Source: Fusarium oxysporum f. sp. lycopersici 4287 (lineage: Eukaryota; Ascomycota; Sordariomycetes; Hypocreales; Nectriaceae). From it: a stretch of DNA of 64,000 nucleotides. The notes below the pieces were generated by a model that saw nothing but the letters and a program-made list of their open reading frames with translations, had not been told where the DNA came from and made no database searches. Positions 23,608 through 33,916 of the stretch are shown piece by piece. Position numbers and translations under genes: made by a program. The number at the start of each line of letters is the position of its first letter. The stretch's first letter is position 1. The DNA is taken from NCBI RefSeq assembly GCF_000149955.1, contig NC_030992.1, forward strand, positions 2,217,976 through 2,281,975, written 5' to 3'.

Positions 23608-24119
23608 ATGTGGTTGCATAAGGTGCCTAAACCATGTTTGTTGGGGTGAAAGTGTTGGCTAAGATATTTATGAGTCACAATAGAAGTGAAGCTGGCAAGC
23701 ACTGGCAAACAACATACACAAATGAGCTTTGCCAGATACTGATATAGAGTGATATTGTAGGTCCTGTCATAATCCCCCGAAAATCCACGGTGCTTTTCAG
23801 ATGAGCAATAAAGCTGACAGCTGCCAACACTGACCTATAGTTATACCAACAGCCCTCAAAAACAATTCATACAATCAGTGAAAGCAAAAGATTGTGGGAG
23901 GGGAAAATCACAGACTTGACCTTGCCCTTCACCACCTTTTCCTCTTCGCAACTTCAACATCTGTGAGGTGCCAACGCCACTCACTTGTTGACATCGTTCG
24001 TCCCATACAATCTTCATTGTTGCCGCCATGTCGGCACGAAGCCCTACCACTATCGCCAATATCATCGGCAGCGATGGTTCTCAGTAGCCTCTGGCTTGTC
24101 CTACGGGCTTAGTGGCGGC

Positions 24120-24300
24120 CGGCCTTCTCCATCTCCACCAAAATACCCAGCATTTTCTTCCCCCGGATTGACTACTGGCCAACGGGGCTTCAAGGCTGTG
24201 TTCTCGGGCTGCACTCGTGGATTTGAGACGCTCTGTGTCTGCCGCCGGTATGTCTCGAACAAAAGCAAGCCCGTATCCTTCCACTTGTGTCTAACATAAG
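24120..24300 (+). pseudogene. Small helicase-family fragment (motif III flank)
   Basis: The plus strand reads SSPGLTTGQRGFKAVFSG, close to the segment after motif III of the relic at 21335-23005 (PPIGLTVEQRDFKAVFSY). The likeness does not extend far on either side, so this is a short displaced piece. Confidence 0.5.
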
Positions 24301-24608
24301 CTACTGATCTAGGAATCTCTTCTCAGTCATGGACAACTACCCTCCCTTGACGCTGGTAAAAGATGTGATGTTCACAGAGCTATTTCGGGCCTTCCATACG
24401 GGTTTGAACCAACAGACTCACTAAGTGCCATGTGATATTGGGCCGTTGCATTGGGATTAGATTTTCAATTGCTCCTAGTTTGCAGCACCATGCAAGTCCC
24501 ATTTTCCGCGTGAGCTCTCGGTGAGGCTCCAAGGACATATGATTATGATCTGACGTAGAATTTGGAGTAATTCTCAAAGCCTCCGAAAGTATTTCAAAAC
24601 AAAGGATC

Positions 24609-26110
24609 GTGAGTGTCCCTTGGAGTCTAGCATTCTACCATTTGGTCGGTCCTCAATATCTAACGCTCGGTAGAACATCCAAGGCCAAGGAGAAGAGAGC
24701 CAAAGCGATCGCCGAGGATGAATCAAAACGAGGCGAATCTTGCAAGAAAGGAGAGCCTGCGTACCTCACTATCACTGTTGTCAAAGGGTCCGCTCTGCGC
24801 TTCCAATGGAAAGACGCGAAAGGGTCAATCGGGAGCATTGACAAGGTCACATTCGAGCCTGGTTGGGACGTAGACAGAGCCGAATTCGAAGCCAAACTGG
24901 CCTACGACAGTTACTGGGGCTACGAAATGGGACAATACAATCGCCGACTGGTCGTCTACACAGGCCGTCTCATACTCCGAACATCCGCTCAGGCTAAGGC
25001 ATCTGGACTACCTCTTGCGCACAGCAGCGAGCTTAGTCTCCAAGGCCCCATGGAGAAGCCGTTAATTCGAGAGATAGACGAGGCCACGGCAGCAAAGATT
25101 CGTCGCCATCAGAAGATGTTCGCTGAGAGAATGGCCGCTTCAAGAGCTGGACAGTCGTATTAGGTTCTTAAGACTGGGCAGATGCTGGGTTTCAGGCGTC
25201 TGAGAAACATGAACATGGGTTGGTTGCTCCTGGGAAATTCACTCGTAGATGATGCTTGGGATGCTGCCCGATTTCGGAGCGCCTGTTACCTTCTTCCTGA
25301 ACGCCGACTATCGCGAGCGTGTTCCTATAAAGGTTCCTCTCACGGCCAAGCAGATCACACGTATGAATCGTGATGTCGCCTTCGCCCTCCGCCATGGTAA
25401 GCGAAAGGCTTCTAATCGTCGCATCTCTATGGCGCAAGAAATTGAAGCAGAGCGCAAGCCGAAGACCTCAGACGAAGACAAGATTGCCTCCCTCCAAGCA
25501 CCCATCACTGAAAAATGCGATCGTACGTTTGCCAAGCATGCCGCTGAGCCGATGAACCACATCATCAAGATTCCATCTGCTGCTGCTGCTGAGTCTCCTG
25601 GCAAGCCCTCATATGTTCAACGAGCCGCCATTGCTAAGGCCGTTGTCCGTGAGCTTCGCCGTCGAGCCGATGAGGATGATCGTGACTTTGCCGAAACTAT
25701 CGTGCACCTCCTGCCGAGAACTGGGACACTAATGACACCCCAGCCGCCCCGAAGCCTGAGGCCAAGGCCAACGAGTCTGCATGGGACCAGTCTGCACCTC
25801 CTGCCGAGACCTGGGATACCAATGACACGCAAATGGCTCAGAAGTCCACTGATGCTCAACAAGTTCTGGACCTTTTCGTTCATGTCCATGGTACGAAGGA
25901 CTTTACTGTTGGTGGAATCGACGATCCGGCGAATGTGCCAGCCGTGGCCCCTATCACCAAGTACGACAACCCGGCACCAAAGTTCCTGTCTAAGGTTGAT
26001 CAGTTCGTTAACGTCGAGCCCACTCCCGCTGCCGTAAAGGTTGCGTGGACCGCAGGCCAGAACAAGTTGGTTGACGATGCTGATCATCGAGCATCCCAGG
26101 CCCGCCCTGA
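24609..26110 (+). pseudogene. Helicase-family relic: beta-rich domain, linker, motif Ia
   Basis: The first segment (24609-25163) has YLTITVVKGSALRFQW and is paralogous to SITFQW... of the relic at 28760-30198. The second segment (from about 25350) has ASNRRISMAQEIEAE and VQRAAIAKAVVRELRRR, which aligns with the minus-strand relic at 30764-32640. Near 25704 the frame shifts into a linker with two 90-bp-spaced APPAE(N/T)WDTNDT units (25704 and 25794). The frame then reaches VKVAWTAGQNKLVDDA, helicase motif Ia, and VVARILP before ending. Walker A and the OTU-like module found in the minus-strand relative are absent, so an internal deletion is likely. Confidence 0.7.
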
Positions 26111-26129
26111 CAATGTGGTTGCTCGCATC

Positions 26130-27190
26130 TTGCCCTGCAAATGCAGCTTTCGCAGCCTATGGAGCTGCAGCTCATGGGCAGCCTGCTCCACCTCACCAAC
26201 AGCTTGGTCAATAGAATTATGTCGAGGTGTGACCTCATGATCGCTATCCTCCTCATCAACGCCCTGGTCCTTACTATAACGAGCCGCATCCTCTCGATCG
26301 CTATGCTCGTGGCCAGTACCCTGGTTACTGTTATCTCGAGCAGCGCCAGCTCGACCTCTACTTATTCTCGTGGGCGACCTCCCGGAGTCAATCATGGAAT
26401 GCAGCGTCGTAGCCGCTCTCCCCAGGAGTACCGTAACGGTTACTATGATGACCAAAGTCCTCATAACTACCCTCCACCGCCTCGTCACAATGCTCTAGAG
26501 AATGGCGGTCCTAGCAACGACGGTCCTGACAATGGCCCTCATGATCTCCCAGAGTATCCCGAGCCAGAGCTTACTCAAGAGTATGTTTTGAGAGATGTAC
26601 AAGAGATGTACATGTGGTGCCCAATCGGCTGGTCAACATGCAACAAAGCACACACACTCGACATCCCACGAAAAGCCCATACTCTTCTTGGTCTTCTAGT
26701 AGTTTCGAGATACGGCAAACCCCCTTATGAACTGACTGTGGGTGATTGGCAGGGTTTCCTTAACGCGCTTTTCGACAATTGGAACTCCCGCTTTGATCCT
26801 CCTCCCAACCCGGAACTTCCTGCCGACCTGAAAAAAAAAACACCTTCATATCGATGTGGGTACGCTCAATCGGGACTATCCTCCTTCAGTTGCAAGGCAA
26901 CGATCTGGCGATCTTGAAGTGAGTTAATGGCGCAGGAAAGGCGAGAAGGTCTGTCTTGGTTTGTCACTCAACTGCGAGACTGGTTCAGTCGAGTGGGTGT
27001 GTTGCAACTAAAATAATGAAGGTATCATTACGTTAAAAATTGCCCCGAGTGCCAAATGGATCGCAAAGATCGCCAGGGCAGTCTCTCGGCGTCTTCGTCT
27101 TGCGGGACAGAAGACGAAGAATATACGGACCACTCAGGGGTCTATTGACACAGCGCTTGAGGAAGGTGGTGACAACAAAGCTCAGTAGCT
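26130..27190 (+). pseudogene. N-terminal part of a second family copy
   Basis: It opens with a Pro/Tyr/Gln-rich stretch (HGQPAPPHQQLGQ, then PHDRYPPHQRPGPYYNEP) interrupted by in-frame TAG and TGA. An Arg/Ser-rich, Pro-rich region and PEPELTQEYVLRDV follow. The domain KPPYELTVGDWQGFLNALF with DNWNSRFD aligns to NPPYQLTYGFWDNVLKTIF with NDWNTDFD in the relic at 28760-30198. After 26917 the match continues in another frame (GEKVCLGLSLNCETGSVEW) with a stop. The first four elements follow the same order as in the 28760 copy, so this is one decayed 5' end and not random sequence. Confidence 0.65.
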
Positions 27191-27269
27191 AGAGGGCACT
27201 ATAGGCCAGGAAGCTTGATGGGTTTGATGAGCAGCCAGCATGAATATCTACCAGCTCACAGCTGCTGAA

Positions 27270-27790
27270 GTATCCAAGACGCATGTTGACGTTCGTATAA
27301 TCGATGACTCGCTCAGTCATGAGGCTGACTACGTCTTTGTCGATCTCATTCAAACCACCAATACTGGTTTTATCAGCGAGCCTGAGTAGATGGCCGTGGC
27401 AGGCTCTTGCGCCTACATTAGTACTGTCTTCATCGGACCTGAAAAAGATGTTCCCCCTTATCTGGCCCATCCGTCATCTCGTCGAGCACCTCGAGAAACG
27501 CGATGCCTTGATTGAACTCACCGACGAGTGTTCAATCATATGTGCCAAGTTTTGACAGCCAGGACACTTCGCAGACAAGTGCATTTTCCAACCCAAGTGT
27601 GCGCGATGTGACGCCGCCAACCACTCCACGCGCAGCTGTCCTCAGGCTAAGGAAGATGCTATCTCCGCTTCCGCCAATGAGCCGATTATCGCAGACGATG
27701 TGATTATGCGAAATCCTTTCAACCCTCCTGTGGTAGTCTTTCTTAAAGACACCAAGCGTGTTAAGCGGAAGTGCAAATGCCCCATATACG
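27270..27790 (+). pseudogene. C-terminal family fragment: motif V to zinc knuckle tail
   Basis: Begins at motif V (VRIIDDSLSHEADYVFVD), reaches GFISEPE, a TAG stop and MAVA (equivalent of HRMAVALSRAR), and then shifts frame. It continues through PIRHLVEHLEKRDALIEL into the knuckles. The first knuckle is ruined (CAKF, stop, QPGHFADKC). The second is intact as CX2CX4HX4C (CARCDAANHSTRSC). The tail (ISASANEPIIADDVIMRN, KDTKRVKRK) matches both other copies. This fixes the order helicase 2A, knuckles, charged tail. Confidence 0.7.
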
Positions 27791-28759
27791 GAATACGAAA
27801 ATGCGTAACTTATGCCTATTTGCAGGCTACCTTGTCCTTTACGGACGCTCGGATGGCATTGTCTTCCTCCGGCATGAGATACTCGGCAAGGAATATGCCG
27901 GCGAGGAAACATCTTCATAACACGGCATAGCAAGCCTGAAGGCCGGATCAAAAGAACAAGTTCTGACCTGGCGCCTAGCAATTCACTTAATAATCCAGGG
28001 TCAAGCCTTGGAAAGGGTTCAGTATTTCTGCTAGCAGCGATACAAACCATCGAGAATAGCACCACTTTTGAGGAAATCACAGTACACACGGCCGAGGCAC
28101 CGCTACACGTCTTGTTTAGTGCTAGATATACGAGGAAGAACCCAGCCAGTCGAACAGGCTTGTCCTGTTCGGTAATACGGCCACTTACTCTCGAGCCTTC
28201 TCTTGAATAAGTAAACGGGACAGATCAGATTGGTGATCTGTTCGGCCACGCGCCTTGACGGCAGAACACACTTTGTGCTGGCATCGAAGTGTGTACTCTT
28301 CATCTTAACCCCCTCTATCACTGGCACAACCACAGACAACGCGCAGTCAACTGCTCTCACTTTATCATTTTCCTCTTTGTCGTCATCAAAAAACTCTTCT
28401 CCGACATCGCTGTGTTCCGATATTACAGAGAGCTTCTGCGACCCTTGAGCTATCACCGCCCTGTGCACTGCCTGCCAGCTGCCAGCACTTGGAACTGCCA
28501 GCAACGCCTTGCGACGTAAAGGCTTTTAGCACAGACGGAGCTTAGCCCTAAGGACAATAGAAAGCAGAAAATAGTTGTGAGAAGTGAACATTGGACGCTT
28601 ATATCCTTTGCCGCAATCTCATTTTCACATTCTCAACACCACAAGTTGTCAACGCGCCCACCCGTTCAGCTCTTCCCCGTCTCGAGTCTCTTTCAAGTCT
28701 CGTTTCTTTTTTCGAGTATCTCATCCTTTTCAGGTCTCTTTCCCATCTTTCTCATCGCC

Positions 28760-30198
28760 ATGCCGCCCCTGGCCGACTTTGTCGCTCCGGGCGAGAACGA
28801 GGATGATGGCGATCTGAAAGAAGAGGATGAAGCCGAGTTATCACCCTAGTATGGTATAACTGACAGCGATTCGGACACTAAAGCTGACAATAAAAACAAC
28901 AACAATGACAGGCTTCGTCGTCGCAGCCGCTCTCCTCGCAGCGGGTGCAGCCGTGACCGGTACCGGGACTCCTACGATGACGAACAACGCCGCCGTACTC
29001 GTTCGCCTTCCGTCCCAGCGGATTAGGATGAGCTTACCCAGGCCATCGTTATGAAATACAGACGTGTTATCGCTGCTCGACCAGCTGCTCACTTTGCCAG
29101 AAGCCATGAACATTTGACATGCGAAGAGAAACTCATAGTGTTCATACTAGCCCACCCGATTCGAAACACACGCAACCCGCCTTACCAACTCACTTATGGT
29201 TTCTGGGATAATGTACTCAAGACTATCTTCAACGATTGGAACACTGACTTCGATTGCCCTATCGACCCAATTTTGCCCAGGCGCATAAGGGATTACACTC
29301 ACATCGATGCTGGGACCCTCGTGTCCGATCATCCCCTTCCGGATGCAAAGCAAGGATCCGGCAAATTTGGGCTAGGAAAGCATCACACAAGAGGCGCACT
29401 TGTCAAGCTTGTCGTGTCCGTCAACCCCGAGACTGACTCAATCACGTTCCAATGGTGCGATGAGCTTGGGGACGATGTTAGCCAATCGCACGTTACACTG
29501 AAGGAAGGCAAGAATCTTGCCAATCTCCGTAGGGAAGTCATTGAGCGCTATGACTACCATGAGCGTATCCGAATTGTCGACCATAACGAGAAGCTTCTTC
29601 TCGCCTTCAGTAGCCGAGCCATCAAGAAATGGGTGCAGGATGGTACGAGAATTGCACCTGCTCTGGGCATGATGCTGAACCTGCCCAGATACGAGAAACT
29701 GGTCCTTGCTTCCGACATTATCCATGCTGAAGCTTGCATGCCGATGAGGCTCTCACGAGTAGTCAAGAGGAGACGAATTGAACACACAGTCGCCTGGTAG
29801 GGCATGGCAACCAACACCGCCTTGTTCAACCGATGCAAGCTTCGGTAAGTCGAGCCTTAACTGAGGATCTCGAATACACGTGGAAAGGATTGATGGGAGA
29901 GAACGGGTCATGTAGATGGGAGTACGCTGAGGAAGATGTTATCTCCATTTCTGCTAACAAGCTGATCACCGCAGATGACAGTATTACGCGAAATGCTCTT
30001 ATCCCTCCTGTGATAATCTCTCTCCAAGATACCAAGCGTGTCAAGAAGAATAAGCCTCAGCGCAAGGACGTGTTCGCGAAGCCGCAGACTCCGCAGACCA
30101 GATTGTGCAAGGACTACCTTGACGCTATGGAGGAACTCGAGGAGGATGGCGAGGATGGTGACCAGCAGGCTTTGTTGAATGGTTCTCTGGATGGGTGA
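28760..30198 (+). pseudogene. Best-preserved family copy, helicase core deleted
   Basis: One frame runs from an ATG at 28760 (MPPLADFVAPGENEDDGD) to 29800 and is broken only by TAG at 28847-28849 and 29024-29026. It contains an acidic N-terminus, an Asp/Ser run, an Arg/Ser-rich region (RRRSRSPRSG, RRRTRSPSVP), the PPYQLT domain and the beta-rich domain (SITFQWCDELGDDV). The uninterrupted part from 29051 is 249 codons. After 29800 the sequence jumps to the family's C-terminal tail (29833-30198: EEDVISISANKLITADD, DTKRVKKNKPQRKD, acidic end) in another frame. The whole helicase and first knuckle are missing. Both TAGs could come from CAG by C-to-T change; for the second, GAG is an equally possible ancestor. 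It could still yield a short fragment, but no expression signal is visible. Confidence 0.7.
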
Positions 30199-30422
30199 CA
30201 ATATCTGGATTGAGGATAGGCGGTATGCGATGATGATGTACGAGTTCTACAAAAAGTTACAGGAGAGATAAGCAAAGCAAGGAAGGAAGGGAGATGGTAT
30301 TATAATCAATACACACATGCCCATATGTCTTGTCGGATTCCGTGATGTACAACCATACCACGAAATCCTCGGAGACGGAGAGCGGCAACTCGTAGTTCAA
30401 TGAGGACTATTCTCATTTCACC

Positions 30423-30698
30423 ATGCAGTTTACCATTCCGCTTCACCGACAGGTCAAACCCGCCATAAGCTTCTCCATTCCTATCATTGCTACCAGTGCT
30501 TTTCGCCTGGGCAATTATCGACACTTGGTCAATCAGCTTCTCAGCTCACCGTCTGCTGAAGTGATCGGCAAATACCCAAAGGCATCTCTCTCAGAGCAGA
30601 GGAAGGAAATGCACGGTCTGACCTCATTCGGCTTCCCTACTCAGCGCAGAAGACAACAATGGGTATACCGCTTTGAGGACTCGATTCGAGACGAATGA
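30423..30698 (+). other. Unassigned 91-codon open frame
   Basis: A short frame (QFTIPLHRQVKPAISFSIP) ending just before the TTAGGA array. I see no family likeness, so it may be chance or a fragment from the same element. Low confidence as a gene. Confidence 0.2.
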
Positions 30699-30701
30699 AC
30701 C

Positions 30702-30749
30702 TTAGGATGAGCCTTAGGATGAGCCTTAGGATGAGTTTTAGGATAAACT
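30702..30749 (+). repeat. 12-bp TTAGGATGAGCC tandem array
   Basis: Units start at 30702, 30714, 30726 and 30738. The first two are identical, the third ends GTT and the fourth is degenerate (TTAGGATAAACT). It separates the plus-strand relic ending at 30198 from the minus-strand relic ending at 30764. The TTAGG core recalls the fungal telomere unit TTAGGG, but the 12-bp period is different. Confidence 0.9.
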
Positions 30750-30763
30750 TATGCTCCAGCAGT

Positions 30764-32640
30764 TTACCGCCTGAGGAACCTTTCCTCGATGGTAAAAGTA
30801 ATTAGGCACTGCAGAAATGCGCATTGAGCCGCATCATCAACGACCTTGTTCTGGGCGGCAATCCAGGCAACTCTGGGCTTGTTGGAGCTCTGGTCAAATG
30901 AGTTACCAGCGGTATCCTTGGCAGATACAAAGCCTTCTGCTTTTTTGTACTCGCCAAGCTCGGGCTCTTCGTACTCTGTAAGGGGAGCAGGTGCTTCTTC
31001 ATCCACATCAAGTGCTGGGACACTGACCATGCCTTGGATGTGAGTAAGGCTCTGCAGAACTTGCTGGGCCAAATCAAGTTCCGTAGAAGGTGAGGTTGCA
31101 GCGGCCAGCTTCACGCCAGAGTAGTGGTTGAAGTCAGTGCCGGACAACTCTACAGCGTTGTCGCTGTGGATCCAAATGGTGGTGCAATCATCGGTGGGAA
31201 AGATCACCTGCAATTGGTCTCTCTCGACGATGACATTCAGTCGGAGCACGATACCACGTTGGTCACCCCAAAGTTGGAGCACTGCAGCGATCTGGTCGGC
31301 TGTCAAGTTCGACTGGCCGATGTCAAAGAGTGGTGCCATTCTCTCAGTCATTTCTGGACCATTGAGAAGATCGCGCAGGTCGTCGATTGACGGTGCATGA
31401 TCGGGCAACTGGTGGGACATGCTCTTGACGATGGCATACATTCCGCACTCAAGGTTGGCACCACTTGGAGTGGGCACGACTTCATATTGAGGGATCGCTG
31501 GGAGATTAGACTTGTCATCGGCAGAGCTTGCCAGCCATCAGTGGCAGGTGCTGATGGGCCCCAGTTACCATCAGCAGGAGCTTCAGAAGTTTCCCATTGC
31601 TCGGCATCAGGGTCAGAGATATCGATATTCTCAACAGTACCAAAAAGGATGGCTTTGGCAATATTGTGCACAGTGGTAGTCTTTCCGGAACCGGGACCGC
31701 CAGTGCAGAACGCATAGCCAGCAGGGACATCTTGAAGAGTTTCGACGAGACGTGCAACTTCACCATCGAATTCGCATTCCTTGTATGCACGGACAAGGCC
31801 GAGGAAATTCTCGTGGAAGTTTACCTTGGCGGGCTCCTTCTGGAAGTTGTGGCTATAGTTCCAGAAAGGAGCTGCCAGAGTCAAGTTTCAGGACTCAGCG
31901 CGCGAGTTCATCAACGTGACGGTGTCGCATTCAATCATGACGGTTGATGCATCTGGCATAGTGTACATGTTGATTCCTACACCCGTGTAGTCTGGGATGG
32001 CTATACTCCCACGGACGTACTGCTTGAGCTGCTTGTCATAATAGCCAGTAATGAATAAGCGGTTTAGGGAGTTTCGCAGGCTTCCAACAGGGCGTACGGT
32101 GTACCGACCGGTCTTCAAGTCGACATGTGGCTTGACAAGACCCGGAGGCCAGTTCGTCTGCCGAGCGGTGGCCACATAGTATAAAGCTATGTTTGACTCG
32201 GTACCGGTGCTCAGGGCCCCTGTCTGTAGCGCCAACTGTCATCGTGGTCCTCGCATTCTTGGAGACCCAAGTGCTGATTCGGTTAAACCATATGGTCTTC
32301 CTCATCATCACGACGACGAAGCTCGCGAACACCAGCCTTGGCAGTAGCAGCTCGTTAAACAGAGGGTGGCTTGCCTGCAAACTCAGCAGAAGCGGCAGCA
32401 GCGGCAGCCGAGGGAGTTGCAGTGAGATGGTAGTTGGGTTGCGCAGCATGAGTGATGAATGAGCGGACGCATTGCTGATCGATAGATGCTTCGAGGTCGG
32501 CAACCCTGTCGTCGTCATCTTCTTTCTTTCGAGCGTCTTTGATCTCAATCTCAATTGAAGTGCGACGATTGGACGATGGTTCTCGTTACAATACTGTTAG
32601 CTCACCTTCGAGCTTCTCCATGCGACGGAATCGATCAGAG
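30764..32640 (-). pseudogene. Helicase-family relic with Walker A and OTU-like module
   Basis: Read from 32640 downward: SSNRRTSIEIEIKD and RAATAKAGVRELRRRDDEED (paralogous to the plus copy at about 25430-25670), interrupted by TAA at 32355-32357 and 32283-32285. A pre-helicase region (NSLNRLFITGYYDKQLKQYV, KVNFHENFLGLVRAY) precedes Walker A, GGPGSGKTTT (about 31675-31702). After a Trp/Pro linker and a frameshift near 31500 comes a module with ECGMYAIVKSMSHQL (Cys codon 31445-31447), LTADQIAAVLQLWG and FNHYSGV (His codon 31124-31126). The Cys-then-His order and the HYSGV end suggest an OTU-like cysteine protease fold. An acidic linker then leads to motif Ia (RVAWIAAQNKVVDDA) before the stop. 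Deubiquitinase activity is inference only; this copy is inactive. Confidence 0.7.
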
Positions 32641-32860
32641 CAGCATGTTTTCCGCTGGTGATAACTTTTCGTATCATATGCTGTAGACAAATAGCCTGCT
32701 GGGGACTCCCGTCCCTGTCATCATCCGCATAGCATGACATGCATTGCATACATGATCTGCTCTCGAAGGAATCAAACTCAAGTGGACAGAAATTGAGATC
32801 CGATGTTGCAAGATGCTAAATCAGAATTCGGCGAGTCAGCTCGTATTTGGGGCGGTTTGC

Positions 32861-33262
32861 ATGCGCAAAGATATTCTGAAGATTTCTGGAGAAGACAACA
32901 TCAAAGTTACACTCTCTCCGCTTGAATTTATCCAGACACTGCTCCAAATCATATAAAGCGTGCAAGAGCTGAGAGCCACCTATCGTGGTAGATCAGATAG
33001 TGCTCTTGAAGCGTTCCGAGGAAAACCTACCATCGAAATCAATTCTCGCCTCAACGAGGCAGTACCGCATCAACGACTATCCATGGATCACAAAAAGCTC
33101 CTGGCCAGCAAGTCCCCCACTGCCGATTGCAAGAGGTCTCTGTTCCTGGTACCAGTTTCGGAGGATCTTTATGTCGTCCTCAAGATCCGTGGCAATAAGG
33201 ACGTTGAATGTTTTGTTTTGAGAGACCAGCCCACAAAGAAAAGAAGAGATATGAACAAGTGA
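32861..33262 (+). pseudogene. Broken open frame of unknown origin
   Basis: A frame from ATG 32861 (RKDILKISGEDNIKV, LSPLEFIQTLLQ) meets TAA at 32954-32956. It then continues in the same frame to 33262 (YRGRSDSALEAF, LFLVPVSEDLYVVLKIRG, basic end TKKRRDMNK). Codon-like quality on both sides of the stop suggests a gene with one nonsense change, or a GTG- or internal-ATG-started remnant. I do not recognise the domain, and its link to the helicase family is by position only. Confidence 0.4.
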
Positions 33263-33916
33263 GAAAATATTGGAGGCCAAAATGAAAAGAAGAAGGGGGG
33301 AAAGAAGCGGCTTTGTAAAGTCGCGGGAGGTATTTGCTTGCCAGTGATTGCCAGCTGGCGATTCACCCAAGTGCCACAGGCCGCAAGCACTGACAGGAAT
33401 TAGACGGAAGGGGGCTAACCAAGAAACAAAAACATGGCAAACATGTTATTCGAACACTACCTTACCTGGGTTATCTACCTAGTTCCTAGGGAGAAAAGCA
33501 CAGCCTGAGTGGATTGTATTGAAACATATCGGGAGCCAGTGACCTCAGGTTGGCGGGATAGGACACTTGAAAGACGGTCGGTCTCTTGAGGGATATCAGC
33601 TACATATGCCGGTGGCAAACAAATACTGTACTCAAAACACATGCAAGAAACCGAATGTGATCAAACTAAGTCAAATATCTAGGCGCGGTTTGCACCAGAG
33701 TGAATAAGTCGTATGGCGGGGATATAGCGATTCCGTGAATATCAACCTCACACATCTAACATTCAATCCCTACGGCCGCTCTTCCAAGAGCAAGCCTAAG
33801 CCTCGTACTAAGTTCACATCCCAATACTCCCATTTTAATCCGCCGTAACGCCACGCGCAATGCAAACTGAGCCCAACAACCTCGGGATATAATATCGCAC
33901 GCTTCGTGCCTGTCCA
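33263..33916. other. Intergenic, right edge of decayed region
   Basis: No gene seen. It contains a purine tract near 33270-33305 and the 3' flank of UTP15. Confidence 0.6.

Noticed and set aside
30702..30749. True telomere sequence
   Set aside because: The unit is 12 bp with a TTAGGA core, not TTAGGG, and conserved genes continue on both sides.
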